From NCBI GenBank assembly GCA_042140185.1, contig CP159477.1, positions 62,001 through 126,000 on the forward strand: a stretch of DNA of 64,000 nt, read 5' to 3'. The position numbers and the translations under genes are program-made. Below are positions 28,110-37,483 of the stretch, one piece after another; the first letter of the stretch is position 1; each line of letters starts with the position of its first letter. Below the pieces are notes generated by a model that was given only the letters and a program-made list of their open reading frames with translations, searched no databases and had not been told where the DNA came from. Source of the DNA: JANSXG01 sp024743075 (lineage in GTDB: Bacteria > Planctomycetota > Phycisphaerae > Phycisphaerales > UBA1924).

Positions 28110-29902
28110 GCGGCCTTGGCCTCCGCTTCGGGATCCACGTCGTCATCGAGGAGCGGGGCGGGCTCTAGCGACGGAGCTACCGGTTGTTCGGCATCGACTT
28201 CGTCCACGCTGGTGACTCGGAGGATCTCCTCGAGGCTTGTCTTCCCGGCGAGCGCGAGCCGGACGCCTTCTTCCCGGAGCGTCAGGCCGCCCGATTCACG
28301 GTGCATGGCTCGGATCGTGTGAGTTGGTTCACGGTGGTAGATGGCTCGGCGCAGCTCGCCATCGACTTCCATGACTTCGTAGATGCCAAGCCGTCCTGCG
28401 AACCCGGAGTCGTGGCACTGCGAGCAGCCGTTGCCGCGTGACATGACGAACCGCGACTTCGGGTCGAGCCCGGCGTCGATGAGGGCTTCCTCGCTCGGTG
28501 TGTACTTGGCGATGCAGCTCTGGCACAGGGTCCGAGCGAGGCGCTGGGCCGCTACGCCGTTGAGCGCGCTCGAGATCAGGTAGGCCTCGATGCCCATATC
28601 CTGCAATCGCGCGACGGCACCGGGCGCATCGTTGGTGTGCAGAGTCGCGAGCACGAGGTGTCCGGTGAGCGATGCCTGGACAGCAACTCTCGCGGTGTCC
28701 TCGTCGCGGATCTCGCCGACCATGATGACATCGGGGTCCTGGCGGAGGATGCTCCGCAGAGCGCGGGCGAAGGTCAGCCCGAGCTGCTCCTGAACCTGAA
28801 TCTGGTTGATCAGGTCGAGCTGATACTCGACCGGGTCTTCGACGGTCACGATGTTGACTTCCGGGCTGCGGAGCAGGTCGAGCGCCGAGTACAGCGTCGT
28901 CGTTTTGCCGGAGCCGGTCGGACCTGTCACCAGGACAAGGCCGTAGGGGCGCGTCAGCACGCGCTTGAACTTCACGAGCGTCTCGTCGCGGAAGCCAAGG
29001 TCCTCGAGGCGAACGCTGAGGTTCTCCTTGTCGAGGATGCGAACCACGAGCTTCTCGCCGAGGAGCGTCGGCATCGAACTGACGCGCAGGTCGATCTCGC
29101 GGCTCTCAGCGACGATTTTCACGCGCCCTTCCTGCGGCATCCGCTTCTCGGCGATGTCCATTTTTCCGATGACCTTGATGCGCGACACGATGGCTGCGTG
29201 CATGCCCTGAGGCGGACGCATGAGGTCGCGGAGCGATCCGTCGATGCGGTATCGGATTCGGGTCCCGCCCTTGCTCGGCTCGATGTGGATGTCGCTCGCG
29301 CCGTCACGCACAGCGCTCAACAAGGCAACATTGACCAAGTTCACGATCGGGCTGCCCGCGACCATCGTGTCCAGATCGGTGCTCGGCCCGTCGTCCTGAG
29401 TTTCGCGTTCGATGACCTCGACATCGGACTCGGCGATCGAGGCGAGGAACTCGTCGACGTCGATGTTCTCGCCGGCGTACTTCCGCACGAACTCGAGGAT
29501 GTTCGGTTCCAGCGCGAGCACCGGCCGGATCTTGAGCTGCGTGATCTGTTTCAGGCGGTCGATCGTGGGCAGGCTGTTGGGTTCGGCCATCGCCACCGTC
29601 AGCGTCTCGTGCACGCGGAACATCGGGATGACCTTGAGCCGCTCGCACTCTTCCTGGCCTATCAGCGTGAGAAGGGCCGGGTCGATGAGGCCGTGGCGCA
29701 GGTTGCAACCGGGCACGCCGTGTGACTTGGCGAGCGCCTGCACGAGCGATGCGTTCGTGACCACTCCGCGATCGACCAGCAACTTCCCGAGCATCTCGCC
29801 GGAAGCTCGCTGGTCGGCAAGCGCCTTGTCCAGTTCGTCCTGGGTGAGCATCCCCTCACCGAGGAGAACTTCACCGACGCGCAGTCGTTTGGGCTGCCTC
29901 AT
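28106..29902 (-). CDS. pilB: PilB/GspE extension ATPase
   Basis: A 598-residue assembly ATPase. The N-terminal MshEN domain (residues about 1-150) has GEVLLGEGMLTQDELDKAL and LGKLLVDRGVVTNASLVQAL, which in relatives binds cyclic-di-GMP. The catalytic part has GASDIHIEPSKGGTRIRYRIDG, Walker A GPTGSGKTTT, TVEDPVEYQLDLINQIQV, Walker B DPDVIMVGEIRDEDTA, HLVLATLHTNDA, and a Cys-rich zinc site (CQSC, CSQC). The presence of MshEN makes control by cyclic-di-GMP plausible, and an HD-GYP phosphodiesterase gene lies close by. The C-terminal 40 residues are acidic and variable. Confidence 0.95.
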   Translation of the reverse strand: MRQPKRLRVGEVLLGEGMLTQDELDKALADQRASGEMLGKLLVDRGVVTNASLVQALAKSHGVPGCNLRHGLIDPALLTLIGQEECERLKVIPMFRVHETLTVAMAEPNSLPTIDRLKQITQLKIRPVLALEPNILEFVRKYAGENIDVDEFLASIAESDVEVIERETQDDGPSTDLDTMVAGSPIVNLVNVALLSAVRDGASDIHIEPSKGGTRIRYRIDGSLRDLMRPPQGMHAAIVSRIKVIGKMDIAEKRMPQEGRVKIVAESREIDLRVSSMPTLLGEKLVVRILDKENLSVRLEDLGFRDETLVKFKRVLTRPYGLVLVTGPTGSGKTTTLYSALDLLRSPEVNIVTVEDPVEYQLDLINQIQVQEQLGLTFARALRSILRQDPDVIMVGEIRDEDTARVAVQASLTGHLVLATLHTNDAPGAVARLQDMGIEAYLISSALNGVAAQRLARTLCQSCIAKYTPSEEALIDAGLDPKSRFVMSRGNGCSQCHDSGFAGRLGIYEVMEVDGELRRAIYHREPTHTIRAMHRESGGLTLREEGVRLALAGKTSLEEILRVTSVDEVDAEQPVAPSLEPAPLLDDDVDPEAEAKAA

Positions 29903-30234
29903 AGGAAGCTCCTCACCGCGCTGCCGACATCCTCAAAGTGCTCGAACAGCCGATCGAGGTCGGTCAGGACAAAGACCTCTCGGACGGTCTCCGTGGCCGA
30001 GCAGATACGCAGGGGCTGGCCCGCTTTGCTCATCTCCTCGCTGAGATCGTGGAGGGCTTCGAGGGCCTTGCTGTCAACGTAGGGGACCGCGCAGGCATCG
30101 ATCACGAGTCGGCCGAAGCTCGAGCGCATCGTCGACTGGGTGCGGCTGCGGAACAGATCGGCGTCGTCGCCAACGAGCGGGCCCTCGGGCTTGAGAACGG
30201 TTACGGCGCCGTGTTGGTACTGCTGGATCTGCAT
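29899..30234 (-). CDS. STAS-domain protein (anti-sigma factor antagonist-like)
   Basis: A 111-residue single STAS domain: VTVLKPEGPLVGDDADLFR, RLVIDACAVPYVDSKALEAL and LRICSATETVREVFVLTDLDRLF. The Ser in VDSKALEAL is at the position phosphorylated in SpoIIAA-type switch proteins. Such proteins relay signals by binding a partner when unphosphorylated. No RsbW-type kinase is next to it, but a histidine kinase gene lies 12 nt upstream and pilB overlaps by 4 nt, so it is part of the pilus operon. Its target is unknown; control of pilus assembly is inferred from position. Confidence 0.87.
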   Translation of the reverse strand: MQIQQYQHGAVTVLKPEGPLVGDDADLFRSRTQSTMRSSFGRLVIDACAVPYVDSKALEALHDLSEEMSKAGQPLRICSATETVREVFVLTDLDRLFEHFEDVGSAVRSFL

Positions 30235-30246
30235 GGTTTCCCCCGT

Positions 30247-32094
30247 TTAGGCCGCCGCGCGCATGGCCGCGGGCAAAGTGAGGGTGAAGGTGCTGCCCTT
30301 GCCGACCTGCGAGTCGAGAGTGATGTCGCCGCCGTGCAACCGGACGATCTCTCTCGCGAGCGCAAGGCCCAGCCCGCTGCCCTTGATCGAATCGATCCGC
30401 TTGTCGCTCGCCCGGTAAAACTTCTCGAAGACGCGTTCGTGCTCGGACGGATCGATGCCGATGCCCGAGTCGATGAAGTCGATCCGGAGCATTCCGCCGT
30501 CTTCCTCGGCCTTCACGGTCACCTGCCCCTTCTCGGGCGTGTACTTGATGGCGTTGCCGAGCAGGTTGTGCATCGCGATCGCGACTTTGTCTCGGTCGCC
30601 GCTGAACACCGGCAGCTTCGGCGGCAGGTCGAATACCAGCTTGATCTGTTTGTCCTCGGCCGAGGCCTCGTAGTCGTTCTTCAGGTCTTCGAGGAGCTTC
30701 TCGGTGCGGACATCGGTGTGGTTGAGTCGGATCGAACCCGCCTCGATTTCCGACACGCTGAGCATGTCGCCGACGATACGCTCGAGGCGTTGCGACTCCT
30801 GATTGATGATGTTCAGCGCCTTGTTTCGCAGGGCGACATCGTCATCGGTAGCCTCGATCGCCTCTTCGATGTACAGGCGGATGTTTGTCAGAGGCGTCCG
30901 CAACTCGTGCGTGGCCTGGGCGACGAACGAGTGCATGGCGTCGTCCGCGACCCGCTTCTGGGTGATGTCCTCGATGGTCACCAGTGCGCATCCGGATGTC
31001 GAGTTCGCGAGCGAACCGACGCGGATACGCAAGAACGTCGTCGCCTCGTCACGGGTACGCTCGACCTCGTACGTCGATCGCCCGAGGCCCTTTCCGGACG
31101 CGGTGTTGACAACCGCTTCGTGAAGCGCTTCGTCGTCCAGGAGATCGTGGATGTTCGTGCCCGGAAGGTCTTCGCGAAGCGACCCGAGAAGGACCGCCGC
31201 GGCTCCGTTCGCGTAACGCACAACGCCCTCGTCGCCGACGAGCAGCAGGCCCGTCCAGAGCGTGTCGCAGGCGCTCGCGAGTTCTGCGAGGTTGCCGGCT
31301 CCCTCGCTCTCAATCGCTGCGCCGACCATCTGCTCCTGGTCGGCGTGCGCGGTGGATTCGTGTTCGGCGACCAGTGAGTTCCACTGCTGGGCTTCGGGGC
31401 CCCATTGCGAACAGACGCGGAGCGCTTCGGGCGATCGCTCGCCTTCCGCGTAGGAACGCAGGGCCGAGCCGACGGCGCCGAGCGCCTTTAAGCGCAGGCG
31501 GAAGTCTCGGTAGACGACGGCCAGCACGCCGACGCCGGCCAGCACGATGCCGAAGACACCGATGTAGGGCCCGATCGGCGGGCCGCCGGCGCGTTCGCCG
31601 GTTTCCATGCGAAGGATCGCCTCGCCGCGATCCGCGACCTGCAGCGCCACGGCGTCAGGCACGCCGAATCGATCGAGCGCGATCGAGGCCACCTGGGAGC
31701 TCGGCAGGGCGCCGAAGTCTTCGGGGAGAGAATCGGCGAGCGTCCGACCGGGACTGGTGTCCGCGATCACTTGGCCGTTGCCCAGTTCGAGCGTGATGCG
31801 CCCCAGCCCGTGCGACTGCTGCAACTCCGAAAGCGTTGTCCGGAGTCGTTTCAGGTCACCGGTCTGAAGCTGTTGCGTTGCGGTTTCGGCGAGCAGTGTG
31901 CCGAGCAGCCGCGTCTCCTGGCTTCTTGAACGCTGTTGGGCATGAGCCGCCTGCGAGTACGCCACGCCGATTGCGGCGGCGCTGCAGAGCACCACGACAC
32001 CGCACAGCGCCAGGCCGGCGACTGCGAACGTGCGCTCACCGCTCGGGAGAACCCGAAGCAGGCGACGAAGGACTCTTTGCGTCTCTGGTCTCAT
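30247..32094 (-). CDS. Membrane sensor histidine kinase with PAS domain
   Basis: A 615-residue kinase. Two membrane helices (about residues 26-50 and 180-205) flank a periplasmic sensor of about 125 residues. A PAS domain follows (LWTGLLLVGDEGVVRYANGAAAVLLGS, at about 285-390), then HisKA with the phospho-acceptor in ATHELRTPLTNIRL, and HATPase with the N box NLLGNAIKYTPE, G1 DSGIGIDPSE and G2 GSGLGLALA. No receiver domain is attached and no response regulator gene adjoins; the nearest is 12 kb away. It heads the operon of STAS-pilB-pilC-pilM-N-O-P. The start MRPETQ at 32094 was chosen by domain layout; 12 extra upstream residues are possible. Confidence 0.92.
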   Translation of the reverse strand: MRPETQRVLRRLLRVLPSGERTFAVAGLALCGVVVLCSAAAIGVAYSQAAHAQQRSRSQETRLLGTLLAETATQQLQTGDLKRLRTTLSELQQSHGLGRITLELGNGQVIADTSPGRTLADSLPEDFGALPSSQVASIALDRFGVPDAVALQVADRGEAILRMETGERAGGPPIGPYIGVFGIVLAGVGVLAVVYRDFRLRLKALGAVGSALRSYAEGERSPEALRVCSQWGPEAQQWNSLVAEHESTAHADQEQMVGAAIESEGAGNLAELASACDTLWTGLLLVGDEGVVRYANGAAAVLLGSLREDLPGTNIHDLLDDEALHEAVVNTASGKGLGRSTYEVERTRDEATTFLRIRVGSLANSTSGCALVTIEDITQKRVADDAMHSFVAQATHELRTPLTNIRLYIEEAIEATDDDVALRNKALNIINQESQRLERIVGDMLSVSEIEAGSIRLNHTDVRTEKLLEDLKNDYEASAEDKQIKLVFDLPPKLPVFSGDRDKVAIAMHNLLGNAIKYTPEKGQVTVKAEEDGGMLRIDFIDSGIGIDPSEHERVFEKFYRASDKRIDSIKGSGLGLALAREIVRLHGGDITLDSQVGKGSTFTLTLPAAMRAAA

Positions 32095-32332
32095 ATGCGC
32101 TCTTGGGTCTGAAGATCGGACCGAACGCAATCGGCATCGGCTGATCGCTGGGCCGAATCAAGCCAAACAGGCCGAAGTTCGGGCGGGTCCCGATCCGCTG
32201 CTCGCCGAAATCAGCCGATAACCCGAAGTGAGGCAACTCCCGGCAAAATCACGTGTTTAATGCGACTTCCGCGGTACTGTTCTGGCAGGTGCCCGCAAGA
32301 TCCCGAGCTCATCGATCCAGAGGAGAGTCCCG

Positions 32333-35300
32333 ATGCCCAGTGCGCTGCGTTCCGCCCTTGTTTCCGCTCTTTGCGCCGCCGGACTGATCGCGGCGTCGGT
32401 CGGGCTCGTCCCGATCGTCCACGCGGCTGATGCGTCGAAGGCTGAGGCGGTGAAGTCGATCGATGAGGAACTGACGCTCGAACGCATCTTCCCCGAGGAT
32501 TCGCCGTTTGGGCCCGGGGCGAGTTCGATGGCATTCTCCCACGACGGCCGCTACGCCGCCTACCTCTATCGCCCTCGCATCGAGCGCCGTCACGGCAATG
32601 ACCTGTGGCTCTACGACGCAGGGACCGGCGCGATTGAGCGTGTCACCTCGGTCAGCGTGCTTGCGCCGTTCCAGGCGGACACGCGAGAAGTCGCAAAGGA
32701 CCGCCGCGAACGCGCGAAGAAGGCCGGGAAGGGCGAAAAGTCGTCCGATAACACCGGCGGCGTGAACGAATCGGCTGATGATCCGCTGCTCGGCAACTGG
32801 TCTGGTCGGGTCCGCGGCAGCGCGCTGCCCGACGGCGTTGACGCCACGGTCACAATCTCTAAGTCCGATAACAGTTACAGCGCACGAGTGACCAGCGCGC
32901 TGTTCGACCTGTCCTCGACCAGCGTGGAATTCGACAACGAGCAAGGCACGTTGCGCATGGAACTCGCCACCGACGAGGACGCGGCCCGTGAGCTCACAGG
33001 TTCCTTCGACGGGACCCTCGGCGATGGCGGCCTCTCGGGCGCCCTGACCCTCGATCCGCTCGGCTGGGAGCTCGAACTTACCGCCACACGCGATGCCTCC
33101 GAAGCAAACGACGATTCCGGATCCGGGTCCGAAGCAGGCGGCGACACCGACCTCGCTGACCTTGTGCTCGAAGACGACCACGAACATAGAGGTCCGCGCT
33201 ACTCAGGTGTCAGCAGCTTCGAGTGGTCCCCTACGAAAAACGAGATGATCTTCAACTCTCGCGGCGACCTGTACCGCTTCGACATCGACTCGCGCGAGAT
33301 CGAGCGCCTCACCATGACCCGAGGCTCGCTCCGCGATGTCCAGTACCTGCCCGACGGCTCCGGCTACACTTACCTCAACGACGGCGCGCTCATCCGCGTC
33401 AAGTTCGGCTCGCACACCATGGTTCAGCTCGACCCCGACCTGCCTCGCGGGCAGTCGATGTCCGGCTATCGCATCAGCCCGGATGGCAAGCGTCTCGTGT
33501 TCCTGGCCACCAGCGGCAGCGGGTACTACGCCGGCGCGCGGACCGTGAACATCATCAGCTACCGCAACCGATTCGCCGAGGTCCGCCAAGTCACCCGCCA
33601 CGTTTCCGACGACCAGCGTCCCGACCTCGAGACCTTCGTCTACCTCCACGAACTCGACCCCGATCTCACCGAGAAGACCGAGCCCAAGATGGTCTACTCG
33701 CGAAAGCAGTCCGGCCCGCGCGACATCATGATCGTTCCCGACTGGGCACCGGACTCCTCGCGCGTCGCGTTCAGCGTGTTCGATCAGGAAACCAGCCAGG
33801 TCAAGATTATGGAAGCCCGCTTCGTTGAGAAGCAGGGTGATGAAGCGCCCGAAGAATCGGCCTCTGAAGACGACGCTGAGGAGTCAATCGACAGCGAAGA
33901 AGGCGGCGACGACGAGAGCCCGGACGCCGGAGACGGCGAGTCCGACGCGTCCGAGGAGGATCGGCCGGAGTTCGAGATCGAGGAAGCGCGCGTCGTCTAT
34001 GAGTTCTTCCACAACGGCGGACCGAACACGCCGCGCATGGTCGTCCCGACCTACCTGCCCGACAGCCGGCGCATGGTATTCCTGACCGAGCTCTCCGGCT
34101 TCCGCCATCTCCATACCCTCGACCCGGTCTACGAGCAGCTCGAACAGCTGACTTCCGGACGGTTCGAGGTCTACCCGGTCGACGTCACCCGCGACCACAC
34201 CTCGATGCTCGCGCTCGCCACCAAGGGCGACCCGACCCAGCAGCAGGTCTTCCGCGTGGACCTGACGACCGGCGAGATGACCCGCGTCTCGCCCGAGGAC
34301 GGGTACTACTCCAGCCCGGCGATGAGCCCCGATGGCGAGAACTACCTCGCGAGCTTCGTCGATTTCGGCACCCTTCGCGAACTCGTCGCCTACGAACACG
34401 ATTCCGAAGAACACGTGACCATCACCGACTCGCACACCGACGAGGCCCGCGCCATCACCGAACCCTCGCCCGAGTACTTCACCTACGAGAACCGCCACGG
34501 CCAGACCATTCACGGCCACATGTTCCTGCCCCCCGGCTACGACGAGGCCCAGCAGCGCCCGCTGCTCATCTATGTCTACGGCGGTCCGCTCGGCACCCGC
34601 AAGATGACCTCGCGCGGCAGCTTCGCGGCTCCCAGCTACTACTTCGCCTACTACATGGCCAAAAAGCACGGCTACATCACCGCGACCATCGACCCGCGCG
34701 GTGCCTCCGGTTTCGGCGCGGTCTTCGAGAAAGCCAACTTCGAACAGGTCGGCGTGCCGCAGACCGAGGACCTCGTGGACGGTGCTGAGTGGTTCGTCGA
34801 GAACTACAACGTCGATCCGAAGCGTCGCGCCATGCACGGCTGGTCCTTCGGCGGCTTCCAGACGCAGATGGTCATGTACACCGAGCCGAATGTCTTCGCC
34901 GCGGGCATGGCCGGCGCCGGACCGACCGAGTGGGAGAACTACAACTCGTGGTACTCCACCGGCACCATCGGCGACAGCCGCATCGGCAACCCCGATCTCA
35001 AGGCCTACTCGCTGCTCCCGCTCGCGAAGAACCTCACCGGCCAGCTCCTGCTCGTGCACGGCGTGGAGGACGCGAACGTGCTCTATCAGGACACCATCCG
35101 CGTCTATCGCGAATTGCTGCAGGCCGGCAAGGAAGCCCAGGTCGAACTGTTCATCGACCCGACCGGCGGCCATGGCCTCGGCGGCGACGTGAAGACCATC
35201 AATCGCTACCGCAAATACGAGAGCTTCCTGCTCCGCACCATCGGTCGCTTTGAGAACCCCGAGGCCGACGCCGACGATGACGCCGAAGCAGAGGAAGTGA

Positions 35301-35350
35301 TCGAGGAAGAGATGGCCGATGAGGAGATGGTCGAGGATTTGATCCCGTAG
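32333..35350 (+). CDS. Exported S9 (prolyl oligopeptidase/DPP-IV type) peptidase with extra domains
   Basis: A 1005-residue exported serine peptidase, larger than the 650-750 usual for the family. After a signal peptide (cleavage near VHAAD) comes a beta-propeller (FSHDGRYAAYLY, FEWSPTKNEMIFNSRGDLY, YRISPDGKRLVFLA). The catalytic alpha/beta-hydrolase begins near residue 720 with PLLIYVYGGP. The triad is Ser in GWSFGGFQ, Asp in GVEDANV and His in GGHGLGG. Two additions stand out. One is a roughly 100-residue beta-rich segment (about 145-255, from LGNWSGRVRG to LELTATR) inserted in the first blade. The other is a run of Glu/Asp/Ser at about 505-545. The C-terminus is also acidic. The ATG at 32333 follows GAGGAGAG, and a terminator follows the gene. 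Confidence 0.9.
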   Translation: MPSALRSALVSALCAAGLIAASVGLVPIVHAADASKAEAVKSIDEELTLERIFPEDSPFGPGASSMAFSHDGRYAAYLYRPRIERRHGNDLWLYDAGTGAIERVTSVSVLAPFQADTREVAKDRRERAKKAGKGEKSSDNTGGVNESADDPLLGNWSGRVRGSALPDGVDATVTISKSDNSYSARVTSALFDLSSTSVEFDNEQGTLRMELATDEDAARELTGSFDGTLGDGGLSGALTLDPLGWELELTATRDASEANDDSGSGSEAGGDTDLADLVLEDDHEHRGPRYSGVSSFEWSPTKNEMIFNSRGDLYRFDIDSREIERLTMTRGSLRDVQYLPDGSGYTYLNDGALIRVKFGSHTMVQLDPDLPRGQSMSGYRISPDGKRLVFLATSGSGYYAGARTVNIISYRNRFAEVRQVTRHVSDDQRPDLETFVYLHELDPDLTEKTEPKMVYSRKQSGPRDIMIVPDWAPDSSRVAFSVFDQETSQVKIMEARFVEKQGDEAPEESASEDDAEESIDSEEGGDDESPDAGDGESDASEEDRPEFEIEEARVVYEFFHNGGPNTPRMVVPTYLPDSRRMVFLTELSGFRHLHTLDPVYEQLEQLTSGRFEVYPVDVTRDHTSMLALATKGDPTQQQVFRVDLTTGEMTRVSPEDGYYSSPAMSPDGENYLASFVDFGTLRELVAYEHDSEEHVTITDSHTDEARAITEPSPEYFTYENRHGQTIHGHMFLPPGYDEAQQRPLLIYVYGGPLGTRKMTSRGSFAAPSYYFAYYMAKKHGYITATIDPRGASGFGAVFEKANFEQVGVPQTEDLVDGAEWFVENYNVDPKRRAMHGWSFGGFQTQMVMYTEPNVFAAGMAGAGPTEWENYNSWYSTGTIGDSRIGNPDLKAYSLLPLAKNLTGQLLLVHGVEDANVLYQDTIRVYRELLQAGKEAQVELFIDPTGGHGLGGDVKTINRYRKYESFLLRTIGRFENPEADADDDAEAEEVIEEEMADEEMVEDLIP

Positions 35351-35378
35351 ATCAGAAACTCTCGGCAAGACTCCAAGA

Positions 35379-35405
35379 GGCACCGGTTACTCGCCGGTGC
35401 CTTTT
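35379..35405 (+). terminator. Rho-independent terminator of the S9 peptidase gene
   Basis: A perfect 8-bp stem GGCACCGG / CCGGTGCC (35379-35401) has a 7-nt loop and is followed by TTTT. It lies about 30 nt after the stop codon. Confidence 0.75.
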
Positions 35406-35436
35406 CGCTTGCTGGGACGCGACTAGACTGATTGCG

Positions 35437-35682
35437 ATGCCGAGAGTCCGCGTCACTCACCACGGCCTGATCGATGCTGTCGTCTGGCTCCTTGAGACCA
35501 TTCTGTGCGCTGCTATCTTCTCAGCCTTCGTAGGGTGCTTCTTCGGTGACCCCATCGAAGACAGCGGCTGGCGACCGATGCTGATTTTTGTCTTGATCTG
35601 GCTCCTTGGAGCCGTCTGCGCGGGGATCGACCTCCGCCATCGCCGGAGGAAACGGCGCGAGCGACCGCTCATATCACCCTGA
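35437..35682 (+). CDS. Small two-helix membrane protein, function unknown
   Basis: An 81-residue protein with two hydrophobic helices (about residues 12-36 and 47-65), a short acidic loop (GDPIEDSGWRP) and a strongly basic C-terminus (RHRRRKRRERP), which by the positive-inside rule is cytoplasmic. I do not recognise the family. There is no Shine-Dalgarno sequence, but TAGACT at 35424-35429 ends 7 nt before the ATG, a pattern shared with other genes here. The 3' end overlaps the convergent cysteine-rich protein gene by 14 nt. Confidence 0.55.
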   Translation: MPRVRVTHHGLIDAVVWLLETILCAAIFSAFVGCFFGDPIEDSGWRPMLIFVLIWLLGAVCAGIDLRHRRRKRRERPLISP

Positions 35683-36420
35683 TCGATCCCGGATCGACTC
35701 TCAGCATCATCAGGTCGCCACGGCGCGTGAGTTCGCCCGAGATCTCCACCGGCTCACCGATCCGGTCGAGCGCGTCGGGCGCGAGCCCCGCACCATCGGG
35801 TCCGACGAGCAGGTAGTACGACGCGTTGCCGCTCGCGTCGCGCGTGACCAGCATGGGCGGGATCCCGCCGCGGATGCACAGGATCGCGCACGCACGGTGG
35901 CCTTGTCCCTCGCCGGGCTTCATCGCGCCCAGGAAGCACTTGCTGTCCATGATCTCGCCGCGCAGGGTGACCGATCCGATCGGTGTCGGCGGGGCGCACT
36001 CGAGACAGTCTCGCCGCCGAGCGCGCTGATCGCCCGGTTCTCCGGGACCAGCTCGAAGATCCGGCGTCCGTCCCGCTCGAGTTCAAACCCGTTGATCTCT
36101 ACCCGTTGCCCGTCGAACACCCGCGCCCGCTCCGGACCGAACTTGCCCATCTCCACAAGCATCACGATCTCCGTCTCACCGGCGCGCTCGATCTCGAGCA
36201 GAGGGTACGGGTCCGCCCGGAGCACGCCCTCCCATGTCTGCTCGTTGCTGATGTCCCACACCCCGGTGCCCGGGTCCTGCATCCGCCACGCCACGAGCCC
36301 CGTCGTGATCGCACCGAGCCACAGCAGCACGGGAATCAACACGCGGAGGAAGCGCTTCTCCCGCGCCGGTGTCGGCAGGTACCCGACGTAGAGCCCGCTG
36401 TCGCCATCCTGCTCAGCCAT
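35669..36420 (-). CDS. Membrane-anchored cysteine-containing protein of a redox module, one apparent frameshift
   Basis: The N-terminal 170 residues show a cytoplasmic start, one membrane helix (about residues 25-46) and a small beta-barrel-like region (TWEGVLRADPYPLLEIERAGETEIVMLVEMGKFG), loosely like an OB fold. The C-terminal part, in a shifted frame, reads GSVTLRGEIMDSKCFLGAMKPGEG, then HRACAILCIRGGIPPML: three Cys and one His, arranged like a metal or redox site. The break is at 35991-35994, where a GGGG run needs one more G; the product is then 250 residues. I do not know an assigned function. It is the last gene of a four-gene membrane redox set, with the Rieske gene 4 nt upstream. Confidence 0.6.
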
Positions 36421-36424
36421 CGCT

Positions 36425-37483
36425 CTAATCCTCCAGCCTTGCCGGTTCGACCGCGGTCCCGGGCGCGTTCGGGCTCGGATTCACGTACACCCGCTCGCCG
36501 GCAATGCGCACTTCGTACGTCGGAATCTTCTCCGTGTACGGCGGCGGCGACTGCCCGTCGCCCGCGCGGTACTGGTAGCCGTGCCACGGGCAGGTGATGC
36601 ACCCGTCCACGATCGCTCCCTCGCCCAGCGGCCCGCCCTGGTGTGCGCACACGTTCGACACCGCAGAGAACGCATCGCCGTCCCGGAACACGGCGATGCG
36701 CTCCCCGCTCCCCGGGCACACCACGGTCGCCCGCCCGTCTTCGATCGCGTCCGCGCGCCCCGCATCGATCCAGCCCGCGAGCTCGTCTCCCAGTTGCGCT
36801 TCCGCGTTCCGCGGCCGCGAAACCTCGCGGAGACCCGCGAGCAGGTGCAGCGATCCCAGACCGATCACGCCCGCGCTGAGCAGCACCGGGTACAGCACGC
36901 TCCGCTCGCTCTGCATCGCGCCGAACACGACGTGGGCGATCAGCAGCGCGTACGCCACATACACGAGCATGTGCAGCGATTTCCAGACCCGTGGTGACAG
37001 GTGCTTCAACCAGAAGTCGTGGCTGGTGGACGCCATCGCGAACAGGATCATGAGTGCGACGAAACCGAACATCTCGTACGGCAACCCGCTCGGCCACGAA
37101 AGCGCCCGGTCCGGCGCAAGCACCGCCATGATCGGATTGCGATTGCCGAACCCGCCGTAAAACAGGAACACCAGCGCGGCGTGCCCGAGCGCCACGAAGA
37201 ACAGCATCACGCCGAGGTGGCGACGGTTGTACAGCAGCGGCAGGAACCGCCGGTCCAGCCGCGCGAGCGGCCCGATCGCCAGAACGATGTGCAGCAGCAG
37301 CAGGGCGGTCACGCCGAACGCCCGCAGCAGCAGGATCGGCCCGCTGAGCGCCCGCTCGCCGGGGTAGACGACAGAACCAACGATCACGAACGCGCCGATG
37401 AACAGCGCGATCGCGCCGACCGCCGTCGCGTCGTACACGCGCTTGTGCCGGTTCCACTGCACCCAGCGATAGTTGACGCTCAT
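36425..37483 (-). CDS. Ferric reductase-like membrane protein fused to a Rieske [2Fe-2S] domain
   Basis: A 352-residue fusion. Residues about 20-225 form a six-helix ferric reductase-like transmembrane domain with paired His for b-type haem (LLHIVLAIG, RRHLGVMLFFVALGHAALVF, WKSLHMLVYVAYALLIAHVV). Residues about 240-345 form a Rieske domain with both cluster motifs: NVCAHQGGPLGEG (CxH) and ITCPWHGYQYRAGDG (CxxH). The Rieske part appears cytoplasmic. No flavin or NAD(P)H domain is present, unlike true ferric reductases, so electrons must come from or go to a partner. Its start overlaps the stop of the 55-residue protein gene. Confidence 0.85.
   Translation of the reverse strand: MSVNYRWVQWNRHKRVYDATAVGAIALFIGAFVIVGSVVYPGERALSGPILLLRAFGVTALLLLHIVLAIGPLARLDRRFLPLLYNRRHLGVMLFFVALGHAALVFLFYGGFGNRNPIMAVLAPDRALSWPSGLPYEMFGFVALMILFAMASTSHDFWLKHLSPRVWKSLHMLVYVAYALLIAHVVFGAMQSERSVLYPVLLSAGVIGLGSLHLLAGLREVSRPRNAEAQLGDELAGWIDAGRADAIEDGRATVVCPGSGERIAVFRDGDAFSAVSNVCAHQGGPLGEGAIVDGCITCPWHGYQYRAGDGQSPPPYTEKIPTYEVRIAGERVYVNPSPNAPGTAVEPARLED

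Noticed and set aside
33884..35383. Long minus-strand frame opposite the S9 peptidase
   Set aside because: Antisense shadow of a gene with an intact catalytic triad, signal peptide and terminator.
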